Below are positions 34,478 through 43,736 of a DNA stretch of 49,125 nt, in pieces. Every line of letters begins with the position of its first letter. Positions within the stretch are counted from its first letter, which is position 1. A model generated the notes under the pieces. That model was not told where the DNA came from. It did no database searches and saw only the letters and a program-made list of their open reading frames with translations. The stretch comes from Pelagibacterales bacterium SAG-MED43 (GTDB lineage Bacteria; Pseudomonadota; Alphaproteobacteria; Pelagibacterales; Pelagibacteraceae). Where the stretch lies: positions 1 to 49,125 of the forward strand of contig JACWEK010000005.1 of the NCBI GenBank assembly GCA_014653535.1, read 5' to 3'. The position numbers were made by a program, and so were the translations under genes.

Positions 34478-36379
34478 ATGTCTAATAAATTTCAAGGTAT
34501 TTATGATAAATCTATTAAAAATCCCAAAGAATTTTGGAAAGAAGCATCTGAGGATATCTTTTGGTTTAAAAAACCTACAAAAATATTAAATAAATCTAAT
34601 CCTCCTTTCTACAAATGGTTCGAGGATGGGATTACAAACACATGCTATAACGCACTAGACATCCATATAGATCAAGGCAGAGGAAAAAAAGATGCTTTAA
34701 TTTATGATAGTCCAATCACAGGTAACAAAAGTAAGTTTACTTTCGAAGAGCTTAGGTCGAAAGTTTCAAAGTTTGCAGGTGCTTTAAATGATCAAGGTAC
34801 CAAAAAAGGAGATCGAGTAATAATTTATATGCCAATGATCCCTGAGGCAGTGATTGCAATGCTGGCATGTGCAAGAATAGGTGCTATCCATTCAGTAGTC
34901 TTTGGTGGTTTTGCCTCAAATGAGTTAGCAAGTAGAATTGATGATAGTAAAGCAAAAGTATTAGTAACAGCATCATGTGGTTTTGAGCCTGGCAGAACAG
35001 TTGAATATAAACCGCTAGTAGATGAAGCTGTTAAAATAGCTAATCACAAAATTGAAAAGATGATTTTATTTCAAAGACCTGGTCACGAAGTTAAATTGAA
35101 TGCTCCAAATGAAATAAGTTGGAAAGAGGCAACATCAAATGCTAATGATACTGATTGCGTAGAGATGAATTCAAATGAGTTTGCTTACATTCTCTATACA
35201 TCTGGAACAACTGGTACTCCCAAAGGTATAGTAAGAGACATTGGTGGTCACATTGTTGCTCTTAAATGGACTATGAAAAACATTTATAACATTGATACAG
35301 ATGATATTTGGTGGTCTGCCAGTGATATCGGTTGGATTGTTGGTCACTCTTATATTGTGTATGCCCCTTTATTTAAAGGCTGCACTACAGTATTGTTCGA
35401 AGGTAAACCCGTTGGAACACCAGATGCTGGTGCCTTTTGGAAAATAATTTCAGAGTATAAAGTTAAATCATTATTTACAGCGCCAACGGCTTTTAGGGCA
35501 ATTAAGAAAGAGGATCCTGAGGGAAAATTTTTTTCAAAATATGACTTAAGTAATTTTGAAAGCTTATTTCTTGCTGGAGAAAGAGCTGATCCGGATACAA
35601 TTAAATGGGCAGAAAACTTGCTAAAAGTTCCAGTGATAGATCATTGGTGGCAAACTGAAACTAGTTGGGCAATTAGCTCCAATTGCACTGGTATCGAAAT
35701 GATGGAAACTAAATATGGTTCAGCCTGTAAGGCAGTTCCTGGTTATGATGTTAAAATAATTAAACCTGATCAATCTTTAGCAAATCCAAACGAAATGGGA
35801 GATATAGTAGTTAAACTTCCTTTGCCTCCTGGAACTTTTCCTACATTATGGAATGCTGATCAAAGATACAAAGAAAACTATATGTCTAATTATGAAGGAT
35901 ACTATCAAACATACGATGCAGGACACATTGATGATGATGGTTATATTTGGATTATGTCTAGGACAGATGATATTATAAACGTTGCGGGTCACAGATTATC
36001 TACAGGAGCTATTGAGGAAGTATTATCAGAGCATCAATCTGTTGCTGAATGTGCTGTTCTTGGAATTGCCGATAAATTAAAAGGTCAATTACCAATTGGT
36101 TTGGTGGTTCTTAAGTCTGGGGTAGATAAAGATAATGAAACAATATCAAGGGAGTGTGTTCAAATGGTTAGAGATAAAATCGGTCCAGTTGCTGCATTTA
36201 AAGTAGTAATTGTCATCAAAAGGTTACCTAAAACAAGATCAGGAAAAATTTTAAGAGGAACTATAAGAAAAATTGCAGATAATATTGAATACAAGGTGCC
36301 ACCAACGATTGATGACCCTTTGATTTTAAATGAAATTAAAGACGATTTAATTAAGCATAAAATTTTAAATAATGGTTAA
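34478..36379 (+). CDS. prpE: Propionyl/acetyl-CoA synthetase (AMP-forming)
   Basis: A 633-residue acyl-adenylate-forming ligase that activates a short-chain acid to its CoA ester. The AMP-binding motif is YTSGTTGTPKGIVRD near residue 240, then SDIGWIVGHSYIVYAPL, LFLAGERADPDT, DHWWQTETSW and the C-terminal catalytic Lys in KTRSGKILRG. GIVRDIGGH and KPVGTPDAGAFW fit the propionyl-CoA synthetase (PrpE) branch better than acetyl-CoA synthetase. No other methylcitrate or methylmalonyl genes are in the window. It overlaps the SMR gene by 8 bases. Confidence 0.9.
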   Translation: MSNKFQGIYDKSIKNPKEFWKEASEDIFWFKKPTKILNKSNPPFYKWFEDGITNTCYNALDIHIDQGRGKKDALIYDSPITGNKSKFTFEELRSKVSKFAGALNDQGTKKGDRVIIYMPMIPEAVIAMLACARIGAIHSVVFGGFASNELASRIDDSKAKVLVTASCGFEPGRTVEYKPLVDEAVKIANHKIEKMILFQRPGHEVKLNAPNEISWKEATSNANDTDCVEMNSNEFAYILYTSGTTGTPKGIVRDIGGHIVALKWTMKNIYNIDTDDIWWSASDIGWIVGHSYIVYAPLFKGCTTVLFEGKPVGTPDAGAFWKIISEYKVKSLFTAPTAFRAIKKEDPEGKFFSKYDLSNFESLFLAGERADPDTIKWAENLLKVPVIDHWWQTETSWAISSNCTGIEMMETKYGSACKAVPGYDVKIIKPDQSLANPNEMGDIVVKLPLPPGTFPTLWNADQRYKENYMSNYEGYYQTYDAGHIDDDGYIWIMSRTDDIINVAGHRLSTGAIEEVLSEHQSVAECAVLGIADKLKGQLPIGLVVLKSGVDKDNETISRECVQMVRDKIGPVAAFKVVIVIKRLPKTRSGKILRGTIRKIADNIEYKVPPTIDDPLILNEIKDDLIKHKILNNG

Positions 36380-36704
36380 AACTTATTTATTTTTATTTGG
36401 TGCAATATTTTTTGAAGTTGCTGGAACTATGTTATTGCCAATTTCAAAAAATTTTACAAAAATAGTACCTACTACGGCACTAGCTGTATTCTATTTAGCA
36501 GCATTCTACCTCTTAACTTTTGTGGTAAATAAACTTCCAATAGCAATTGTTTATGCTACATGGAGTGGTCTAGGTATTTTTACTATCGCGATTTTGGGAT
36601 ATATATTTTTTAAACAAACTTTAACTTGGCCAGCTATTTTAGGATTATTTTTAATAATTATAGGGGTTATTCTGGTAAATTCATTCAGTAAAACAGCCCT
36701 TTAA
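36372..36704 (+). CDS. Small multidrug resistance (SMR) family transporter
   Basis: A 110-residue protein with four hydrophobic helices, the EmrE/SugE size. The essential membrane Glu is Glu15 in GAIFFEVAGT. The helix-3 segment reads IAIVYATWSGLGIFTIAILGYIFF, matching the conserved 'YAxWxGxG' motif. It exchanges protons for cationic compounds such as quaternary amines, guanidinium or polyamines. It overlaps prpE at its start and shares one base with the next gene, so it is in one transcript with both. Confidence 0.9.
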   Translation: MVKTYLFLFGAIFFEVAGTMLLPISKNFTKIVPTTALAVFYLAAFYLLTFVVNKLPIAIVYATWSGLGIFTIAILGYIFFKQTLTWPAILGLFLIIIGVILVNSFSKTAL

Positions 36705-37780
36705 TGAAACAACCAAATAAAAAAAAATCTATTTGTATAATCGGTGGAGGATTTTATGGTTGTTATATTGCAAAAAAAATTATTGAGAATTTTAAAAATA
36801 TAAAAATTGAAATTTATGAAAAAAATATCGACCTATTGTCTGAAGCAGGAAAAAATAATCAATATAGACTTCATTTGGGTTTTCACTATCCAAGATCATT
36901 TGAAACAATAAAACAAACTCAAGAAGGTTCAAAAATTTTTGTAAATGAATTTAAAAAATTTATTTCAAAACCGAAAAAGAATATTTATTTAATTCATAAA
37001 AATAGTCGAATTAAATTTTCTACATACAAAAATATATATAGAAAATTAAAAATTAGTTTTAAAGAAATTAATTTAAAAAATATAGAATTTCTGAAAGACT
37101 CTACAATATACCAGGGGGCTATTAATACAAATGAACAGGTGATTTTGCTCGATAAACTAATTCCTAAATTAAAAAAATTTATAAAAAAAAATTGTAAAAT
37201 TAACTCTAAAAATGAAATTAAAAAAATTAACTCTAAATCAGGAGAAATAATTGATGAAAAAAATAAATTAAAAAAATTTGATTATATTATTAATACTACT
37301 TACACAAATCCCAATCTAGGACTTAAAAAAAAATATAAAATTAAATACGAAATTGCAGGAATGGTTAAAATAAAAAATACATTAAAACACAATGCAATTA
37401 CAATCATGGATGGTCCATATGTCTCACTATATCCAAGAAATAATAAGGAAGCTTCGATTTCAAGTGTTAAGTATACTCCTATTAAAAAGTTTAGAAAATT
37501 ATCGAGCTTAAAAAAATATCTAAAATACGCAGATAAGAATAAAAAAAAGATTGAAAAAAGAATAATAGATCATTCAAAAAAATTCTTTAATGAAAAAATA
37601 AAAATAGTTAACAAAGGGTTGATCTTAGCTCCAAAGGTAAAGATCCTAAATGATAAATTCAGTGAAAGAGTTTCTTTAATCAAACGAGACCACAAAACAT
37701 TAAGTGTTTTATGTGGAAAATTAGATGCCGCCCCTTTAGCTTATAAAAAAATTCAAAATTTAATTAAAAGAATTAATTAA
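36704..37780 (+). CDS. FAD-dependent oxidoreductase (DAO-like) of a surface-polysaccharide type
   Basis: A 358-residue protein with an N-terminal dinucleotide-binding site ICIIGGGFYGCYIAKKI (11-27) and the segment NQYRLHLGFHYPRSFET (52-68), which I associate with FAD oxidoreductases found in O-antigen or capsule clusters. The C-terminal part includes MDGPYVSLYPR. Composition is extreme in Lys, Asn and Ile with many poly-A tracts, beyond that of neighbours, which suggests transfer or fast drift. It opens a cassette with the Gfo/Idh and GT2 genes and overlaps the convergent Gfo/Idh gene by 8 bases. Substrate unknown. Confidence 0.65.
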   Translation: MKQPNKKKSICIIGGGFYGCYIAKKIIENFKNIKIEIYEKNIDLLSEAGKNNQYRLHLGFHYPRSFETIKQTQEGSKIFVNEFKKFISKPKKNIYLIHKNSRIKFSTYKNIYRKLKISFKEINLKNIEFLKDSTIYQGAINTNEQVILLDKLIPKLKKFIKKNCKINSKNEIKKINSKSGEIIDEKNKLKKFDYIINTTYTNPNLGLKKKYKIKYEIAGMVKIKNTLKHNAITIMDGPYVSLYPRNNKEASISSVKYTPIKKFRKLSSLKKYLKYADKNKKKIEKRIIDHSKKFFNEKIKIVNKGLILAPKVKILNDKFSERVSLIKRDHKTLSVLCGKLDAAPLAYKKIQNLIKRIN

Positions 37781-38678
37781 GGAAAGTATAATTTTTTTTC
37801 ATTATATCAAAAGTAATATTTTTGTTAATTTGGTAATATTTTTTATTATTAATATTTTTAAAAAAATCCTTATAAAAATCCTCCATTGGGTTACTAATTA
37901 TTTTAATTTTATTTGAATTGTAATTTTTAATATAGTTAATAAATTTACCTTTATTTATTCTCGTTTTTCTAGCCAACTTTAAGTCATCTACTTTAAATTT
38001 TAGGCTAGTTTTTTTTTGATAATTTTCCCTAAAAACTAAATTTATCTTCATTTTGCCCAAACTAAAATTCGTCTGCCATAAATGTTTGCTAGAAAATAAA
38101 GCATTTTTTTTTATAGGTTTTTTTAAGAAATTCTTTTTTAAAAAAATATGAAAAAAAGATAGAGCGTGAGGCATTAAATTAATACAAATTTTTTTAAATT
38201 TTGATGTTCCGCCAGTTTGAAATTCAAAGGTAATCTCTTTAATTTTACTAACTTTTTTAAAATATTTTTTAAAATTTTTTGCAAGAAACAAATAAGGATA
38301 GCAAACTACAATCTTTTTATTTTTTTTATAGATATCAACTAAAAAATTTTTATATTTTTTTTTTAATTTTAATATAGAAATTATTGGTTTTTCGATTATA
38401 ACTACTGATTTTAATCCCGCAACTAACCTTAAATGTTTATCATGAACTTCGGTTTTTGAACAAATGCAAATGATATCAAAGAAATTCTTTTTTAATATTT
38501 TTATATCGGAATGATGTAATAATATTCTTTTTGAGATTTTTTTTTTTAAATTAAAAATTATTTTATTTCTTTTTTGAAGAGATCTACTTATAAAAGTTAT
38601 TTCTTTAATTCCGTGTTGTACTAGTTTTTCAGCATGAACTTCTGCTATTTTAGTTGATCCAATAATTGCACAATTCAT
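37773..38678 (-). CDS. Gfo/Idh/MocA-like oxidoreductase, divergent
   Basis: A 301-residue protein whose start MNCAIIGSTKIAEVHAEKL forms a Rossmann NAD(P)-binding strand. IICICSKTEVHDKHL and VVIIEKPI (near 92-99, the conserved EKP motif) match the Gfo/Idh/MocA family of sugar dehydrogenases and modifying enzymes. The rest is poorly conserved and strongly Lys/Phe/Ile-rich. It may alter a nucleotide sugar or inositol-like moiety for a surface glycan. Overlaps the GT2 gene by 4 bases. Confidence 0.68.
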   Translation of the reverse strand: MNCAIIGSTKIAEVHAEKLVQHGIKEITFISRSLQKRNKIIFNLKKKISKRILLHHSDIKILKKNFFDIICICSKTEVHDKHLRLVAGLKSVVIIEKPIISILKLKKKYKNFLVDIYKKNKKIVVCYPYLFLAKNFKKYFKKVSKIKEITFEFQTGGTSKFKKICINLMPHALSFFHIFLKKNFLKKPIKKNALFSSKHLWQTNFSLGKMKINLVFRENYQKKTSLKFKVDDLKLARKTRINKGKFINYIKNYNSNKIKIISNPMEDFYKDFFKNINNKKYYQINKNITFDIMKKNYTFLN

Positions 38679-39493
38679 ATACTAATAAGTTTATTAAATA
38701 ATCTTGTTACAAAAAAGTCCAGACCTTTATTTGTTGGCATTTTATTTTTTTTCAATATCAAATTTAAAAATTCAAAAGCTTCTTGGCGTCGTTTCCACCA
38801 TTCTTTAGATCGATATTTTATATATTTGCTATCCATACTTTCCTCAACTTGTCTGTAAAAAGTTAGATGAGATTTGTGAATAAGGAATTGTTTTAAAATT
38901 AAAGAATAATAAACTGCTAAACGAAAATCTATCGCTAAATTTGGAAATTTTTTAAAACTAATTTTCTTCAATACACTTTTCAAAGTTTTTTTTTCAAAAC
39001 ACATACAGCTGGTTGGTGGAAATTTCGGCCATTTATTTTTTGATAAACTATATTGAAAATTTTTTTTTATTTCTTTTTTTTTATATTTAAGAATTGGTTG
39101 ATCCAAAATAAATTTACAATTTTTATTTTTTTCAAATTTTTTTATTATCTCTTTTAATTTATCTTGATGAAAATAGTCATCAGAGTCTAATAAAAAAATA
39201 TATTTACCTTTTGCTTTTTTAAGACTCTTTGTAACTGCACTAATATGATTATAAGTTGCAAAATTTTTATTTTTTTTTAAGTTTGTAATGACTCTAAATT
39301 TACAATCATTTTTAATTTTAAAATTTTTAACTTTATCTAAAGAATTATCTGTAGATTTATCATCGAAAAAAATTATTTCATTTTGTTTATAAGTTTGTTT
39401 GAGACTAGACTCTATTGAGTCTAGTAAAAAATTTGATTTGTTATAATTAGTTATAATAATTGAAGCCAAAGGACCGGTAGCAGTATTTTTCAT
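38675..39493 (-). CDS. GT2 family glycosyltransferase
   Basis: A 272-residue GT-A enzyme. The N-terminus ASIIITNYNKSNFLLDSIES (10-29), IIFFDDKSTDNS (39-50) and the DxD motif in YIFLLDSDDYFHQDKL (93-108) are classic for family 2 transferases. No membrane helices. Very Lys-rich, with poly-T tracts on the plus strand like the two preceding genes, so it belongs to the same variable cassette. Likely adds a sugar to a surface polysaccharide; donor unknown. Confidence 0.85.
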   Translation of the reverse strand: MKNTATGPLASIIITNYNKSNFLLDSIESSLKQTYKQNEIIFFDDKSTDNSLDKVKNFKIKNDCKFRVITNLKKNKNFATYNHISAVTKSLKKAKGKYIFLLDSDDYFHQDKLKEIIKKFEKNKNCKFILDQPILKYKKKEIKKNFQYSLSKNKWPKFPPTSCMCFEKKTLKSVLKKISFKKFPNLAIDFRLAVYYSLILKQFLIHKSHLTFYRQVEESMDSKYIKYRSKEWWKRRQEAFEFLNLILKKNKMPTNKGLDFFVTRLFNKLISI

Positions 39494-39511
39494 TTTATTT
39501 ATTTAATATTT

Positions 39512-40819
39512 TTAATTAAATTTTAATGGATTACCTTTAGGTTCACCAATAATTTTGCCATTTTCCATTTTTACTTTTCCATCAATTATTGTAAAAGTAG
39601 GAGTTCCTTTAAACTTAAAACCATTAAAAGGTGTCCAGCCACACTTACTTTCAATATTTTCATTTTTAATTTCAATTGTTTTATTCATATCAACAATTGT
39701 AAAATCTGCATCATAACCTTCTTTTATAAATCCTTTGTTCTTGATACCAAAAATTTTAACAGGATTTTCGCAAACCAAGTTCATTAATTGATTTAATGTT
39801 AATTTGCCATTATTCACGTGATCTAGCATTACTGGCAATAAAGTCTGTACTCCAGGCATACCTGATGGTGTGTTTGGGTAAACTTTATCTTTGTTTGCTT
39901 TTAAATGTGGTGCGTGATCTGAGCCGATAGTATCATTGAGATTGTTTCTTACAGCATACCATAGTCGATCATAATGCGACTTGTCTCTTAATGGCGGGTT
40001 CATCTGAGCATAAGTTCCAAGCTTGTCATAACAATCTGGGGCATAAAGCGTTAAATGCTGAGGGGTAATCTCAAATGTAATATTTCCTTTATGCTGAGAA
40101 AGAAAATCAATTTCTTCTTTTGTTGTAACATGAAGTATATGAGCTTTTTTATTATGTCTTTCAGCAATTTTAACAATTCTTCTTGTAGATGATATTGCGC
40201 ACTCTACACTTCTCCAAACTGGATGCGAATGAACATTTCCCTCTTTAATTAATTTTTTATTAAATTTTAAAATAGCTTCGTCCTCTGAATGTACCGCAAC
40301 TACTTTTGAACTATTTTGAAAAACTTTATCTATGTCGTCTTCTTCAGCAACCAGCAAATTACCAGTTGAAGATCCTACAAAAAGTTTAATTCCACAACAT
40401 CCTTCTAAACCCTCTAAGCTTGCTAAATCTTTTGCATTATCCGCAGTTGCACCAAAATAAAAAGCATGATTGCAGTACATTCTATCTTTAGCAAGATCTA
40501 ATTTTCTTTGAAATTCTTTCATGTTTGAAGTAGGTGGATTAGTATTAGGCATTTCAAAAACACTAGTTATGCCTCCTACAATTGCCGCTCTACTACCTGA
40601 ATGAAGATCCTCTGTATCAGTTGAACCAGGTTCTCTAAAATGTGTTTGAGTGTCTATGCAGCCAGGCAAAACTATTTGACTTTTGGCATTTATTATTTCT
40701 TTAGCTTCCAATGAAATTTGACCAATCTGTTGAATTTTTCCTTCTTTAATTGCTATATCAACGTTTTTTAACTTACCATCAATATAACATTGTCCATTTT
40801 TAATTATAAGATCTAACAT
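39512..40819 (-). CDS. pyrC: Dihydroorotase (class I, amidohydrolase superfamily)
   Basis: Cyclises carbamoyl-aspartate to dihydroorotate in pyrimidine synthesis. The 435-residue length fits class I. Visible: the metal site CIDTQTHFREPG (54-65), MPNTNPPT, the carboxylated-Lys segment GIKLFVGSSTG, HILHVTT, and IGSDHAPH with the catalytic Asp. The first His of the usual D-x-H-x-H motif is Gln58, so one Zn ligand is replaced; His60 remains. Some related alphaproteobacterial proteins, as I recall, also have Gln here. Allantoinase or hydantoinase are the alternatives. Confidence 0.82.
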   Translation of the reverse strand: MLDLIIKNGQCYIDGKLKNVDIAIKEGKIQQIGQISLEAKEIINAKSQIVLPGCIDTQTHFREPGSTDTEDLHSGSRAAIVGGITSVFEMPNTNPPTSNMKEFQRKLDLAKDRMYCNHAFYFGATADNAKDLASLEGLEGCCGIKLFVGSSTGNLLVAEEDDIDKVFQNSSKVVAVHSEDEAILKFNKKLIKEGNVHSHPVWRSVECAISSTRRIVKIAERHNKKAHILHVTTKEEIDFLSQHKGNITFEITPQHLTLYAPDCYDKLGTYAQMNPPLRDKSHYDRLWYAVRNNLNDTIGSDHAPHLKANKDKVYPNTPSGMPGVQTLLPVMLDHVNNGKLTLNQLMNLVCENPVKIFGIKNKGFIKEGYDADFTIVDMNKTIEIKNENIESKCGWTPFNGFKFKGTPTFTIIDGKVKMENGKIIGEPKGNPLKFN

Positions 40820-40862
40820 TTTTGAAAAAAGTTATTATATTAAAAATTGTAATCAATCAAAT

Positions 40863-41753
40863 ATGAATATTAAAAATGTTTACATTTTAAATGATAGAGC
40901 GATTCTTTATCTTAATGGGGAGGATGTAAAAGGTTTTCTTCAAAACCTTATTAGCAACGATATAAACAAAGTAAGTGATGATAATAGTTGTTTTACATCA
41001 TTATTAAGTCCACAGGGCAAATTTTTATATGAGTTCTTGATAATTAAACACAAATCTGGATTTCTTATTGATTGTGAAAAATCCCAAGTAAATGGATTGT
41101 ATAAGCAGTTGGGTATTTATAAACTAAGATCAAAAGTTGAAATTTTGAACCTTAGTAATGAATTTGTAGTTGCAGCTTTAACTCATGAAAAATTTTTAAA
41201 GTTTGATGATGCTAAAGATATTCCAGGATTTACTTTAAAGTATAGAGAGGATCCAATTTTTTTAGATCCAAGAAATAAAAAATTAGGTGCTAGATTAATT
41301 ATTAATTTAGAAAAACTTTACTTATCTTTAAAAAAATTAGATTTACAAGATACCGATTTAAAAGATTATTATTCATTGAGCCATAAATTAGGAATAGTTC
41401 CTAAAAATTTGAATAAATTACAAAATAAATTATTTGGAATTGAATGTAATTATGAGGAGTTGAATGGAATAGATTTTAAAAAAGGTTGCTATGTTGGGCA
41501 AGAAAATACTGCAAGAATAAAACTTAAAAATAAACTTTCAAAAAGATTATTTCCAATAAATTTAATTAAAGGAAAATTATACGAAGGAGAAAGTATTTTT
41601 AATCAAGATAATGAAATTGGTAAGGTGTTAATTGATAATGACTATCCATTTGCACTAGTAAAGTATCTTGATAAAAATTTCGATGAAAAAATAGAATTCA
41701 AAACTAAAGAAGCATCTTTTAGAGTAAAAAAACCTGAATGGGTAAAGGATTAA
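40863..41753 (+). CDS. ygfZ: YgfZ/GcvT-like folate-binding protein for Fe-S cluster repair
   Basis: A 296-residue relative of the glycine-cleavage T-protein that binds folate and helps assembly or repair of certain Fe-S enzymes and tRNA modification. The YgfZ signature K-G-C-Y-x-G-Q-E is complete at Lys207 to Glu214, with Cys209 the functional thiol, and Arg218 following. It is divergent from dihydroorotase and convergent with the tRNA-Leu gene 11 bases on. Confidence 0.9.
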   Translation: MNIKNVYILNDRAILYLNGEDVKGFLQNLISNDINKVSDDNSCFTSLLSPQGKFLYEFLIIKHKSGFLIDCEKSQVNGLYKQLGIYKLRSKVEILNLSNEFVVAALTHEKFLKFDDAKDIPGFTLKYREDPIFLDPRNKKLGARLIINLEKLYLSLKKLDLQDTDLKDYYSLSHKLGIVPKNLNKLQNKLFGIECNYEELNGIDFKKGCYVGQENTARIKLKNKLSKRLFPINLIKGKLYEGESIFNQDNEIGKVLIDNDYPFALVKYLDKNFDEKIEFKTKEASFRVKKPEWVKD

Positions 41754-41764
41754 TACGTTTCATT

Positions 41765-41850
41765 TGGTGCGGCCAGAGAGACTCGAACTCTCATGGACCA
41801 AATCCACACGGCCCTCAACCGTGCCTGTCTACCAATTTCAGCATGGCCGC
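41765..41850 (-). tRNA. tRNA-Leu (anticodon GAG)
   Basis: An 86-base class II tRNA with encoded CCA. The acceptor arms GCGGCCA/TGGCCGC pair perfectly. The anticodon stem CACGG/CCGTG encloses TTGAGGG, giving anticodon GAG (leucine CTC/CTT). The long variable arm (TGGA/TCCA) and T-loop GTTCGAGTC are as expected for leucine. A promoter lies just upstream. Confidence 0.97.
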
Positions 41851-41860
41851 AATATGCCCC

Positions 41861-41889
41861 ACATTAAATCAATGACAACTAGGTTTCAA
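41861..41889 (-). promoter_or_regulatory. Promoter of tRNA-Leu
   Basis: On the minus strand TTGAAA (41884-41889) and TAATGT (41861-41866) are 17 bases apart. GGGGC follows, and the predicted start is a few bases before the mature tRNA end at 41850, as expected for a tRNA gene. Confidence 0.55.
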
Positions 41890-41906
41890 ATTGATAAATT
41901 TTTAAT

Positions 41907-42896
41907 ATGGAATTTAGTCAAGAAGTAAAAAAAGCAACAGATCCTATCTATCAGAAGATATCTAAGGTCATGCCAGAGATAGAATGGTCAATTCATGCAC
42001 CCTACATATATAAGATTAATAAATTAAAAAAAGAAAAGAACGCAGTAATACTCGCTCACAATTACCAAACACCAGAAATTTATCATGGAATTGCAGATTT
42101 TTCAGCAGACTCTTTAGCTCTTGCAGTTGAAGCTTCCAAAACTTCAGCGGATATAATTGTAATGGCTGGAGTTCATTTTATGGCTGAGACAGCAAAATTA
42201 ATGAGCCCTAATAAAAAAGTTTTATTACCAGATATGAGAGCAGGTTGTTCTTTATCGTCTTCAATTACAGGTAAAGATGTGAGACTATTAAAAGAAAAAT
42301 ACCCAGGAGTTCCAGTTGTTTCATATGTTAATACTTCAGCAGATGTTAAAGCTGAAACTGATGTGTGTTGTACTTCTGCTAATGCTGTAAAAATTGTAAA
42401 ATCGTTAGGAGTTAAAAAGGTAATTTTTTTACCTGATGATTATTTAGCAAAATATGTTGCTTCTCAAACAGATGTGGAAATTATTGCTTGGAAAGGTATT
42501 TGTATTGTTCATGATCAGTTTAATGAAAAAGAAATTAAAGATATAAGACATAAAAATCCTGGAATCAAAATTATAGCTCATCCTGAATGCCCTCCTGAAG
42601 TTATTAGGGCTAGTGATTTTGCTGGTTCAACTTCAGGAATGATTAATTATGTGAAAGACAACCAACCTAAAAAAGTTATGATGGTTACTGAATGTTCAAT
42701 GAGTGATAATATTCAAGTAGAAAATCCAAATGTAGAGTTTATTAGACCATGTAATCTCTGTCCACATATGAAAAGAATAACTTTACCTAAAATCTTGGAC
42801 TGTTTAGAAAGTGAAACTGGCGAAATTATTATGGATCTTGAGACAATTAATAAGGCAAGACTGTCAGTAGAAAAAATGGTCGCTATTGGTAGATAA
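41907..42896 (+). CDS. nadA: Quinolinate synthase
   Basis: 4Fe-4S enzyme condensing iminoaspartate and dihydroxyacetone phosphate to quinolinate for NAD synthesis. In the 329-residue protein, cluster cysteines are Cys114 (RAGCSLSSS), Cys199 (KGICIVHD) and Cys285 in PCNLCPHMKR. Other conserved parts: LAHNYQTPEI (49-58) and HPECPPEV. It precedes nadC by 6 bases. nadB or an aspartate dehydrogenase is not seen here. Confidence 0.95.
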   Translation: MEFSQEVKKATDPIYQKISKVMPEIEWSIHAPYIYKINKLKKEKNAVILAHNYQTPEIYHGIADFSADSLALAVEASKTSADIIVMAGVHFMAETAKLMSPNKKVLLPDMRAGCSLSSSITGKDVRLLKEKYPGVPVVSYVNTSADVKAETDVCCTSANAVKIVKSLGVKKVIFLPDDYLAKYVASQTDVEIIAWKGICIVHDQFNEKEIKDIRHKNPGIKIIAHPECPPEVIRASDFAGSTSGMINYVKDNQPKKVMMVTECSMSDNIQVENPNVEFIRPCNLCPHMKRITLPKILDCLESETGEIIMDLETINKARLSVEKMVAIGR

Positions 42897-42902
42897 TCCT
42901 TT

Positions 42903-43736
42903 GTGTCAAAAATAAAACTTAGCGAAAATTTTATAAGAAACACAGTTAAGCTTGCACTTAATGAGGATTTATTTCCATCTGGAGATATAACCTCACATCT
43001 TGTTGAAAATAATAAATTAATAAAAGTCAAATTAATATCAAATCAAGATGCTATAATCGGTGGTCTTTTATTTGCTAAGCACGCTTTTTTATTAATTGAT
43101 AAAAAAATTAAATTTGTAACTAAAAAGAAAGATGGTTCTTTTGTAAAAAAAAAATCATTAATTGCTACAATTCAAGGAAAAGCACAAAACATATTAATTG
43201 CAGAAAGAGTTGCTTTAAATTATTTGTCTCATATTTCAGGAATTGCAACTAAGACAAATCAATTTGTTAAATTGGCTGGTAAAAAATGTAAAATTTGTTG
43301 TACGCGTAAAACAATTCCAAACTTGAGAGTAATTCAAAAATACGCTGTTAAATTAGGAGGAGGCACAAATCATAGATTTAATTTAAGTGATGAATATTTG
43401 ATTAAAGACAATCATATATCTTCTTCAGATATAAAAAGATTAGTTTCATTAGCCATTAAAAATAAAAAGGGAAGAAAAATTACTGTTGAAGTTGATAATT
43501 TAAATCAACTCAAAAAAATAATAGGTCTCAAATTCAATACTATATTGTTCGATAACATGAATATAAAAAATCTTAGAGCAGCCGTTAAGCTAACAAAAAA
43601 TTATTATGAAACAGAGGCCTCAGGAAATGTTACACTTAAAAAAGTTAAATTAATTGCTGCAACTGGTGTGGATAGAATTTCAGTAGGAAGTCTCACTCAC
43701 AGCGCTCCTGCCGTAGATCTAAAATTAGAAATTTAA
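42903..43736 (+). CDS. nadC: Nicotinate-nucleotide pyrophosphorylase (quinolinate phosphoribosyltransferase)
   Basis: Converts quinolinate and PRPP to nicotinate mononucleotide. The 277-residue protein starts with GTG at 42903, six bases after nadA; this start gives the proper N-terminus LSENFIRNTVKLALNEDL. Conserved: AERVALNYLSHISGIAT (about 101-117), CTRKTIPNLR (138-147), GGGTNHRFNLSDEYLIKDNH (about 157-176) and the final ISVGSLTHSAPAVDLKLE. Its stop overlaps the convergent MazG-like stop by 4 bases. Confidence 0.95.
   Translation: MSKIKLSENFIRNTVKLALNEDLFPSGDITSHLVENNKLIKVKLISNQDAIIGGLLFAKHAFLLIDKKIKFVTKKKDGSFVKKKSLIATIQGKAQNILIAERVALNYLSHISGIATKTNQFVKLAGKKCKICCTRKTIPNLRVIQKYAVKLGGGTNHRFNLSDEYLIKDNHISSSDIKRLVSLAIKNKKGRKITVEVDNLNQLKKIIGLKFNTILFDNMNIKNLRAAVKLTKNYYETEASGNVTLKKVKLIAATGVDRISVGSLTHSAPAVDLKLEI

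Noticed and set aside
37000..39300. Poly-A/poly-T tracts as functional repeats or CRISPR-like array
   Set aside because: They are homopolymers inside Lys/Phe-rich coding sequence with no regular unit or spacing.
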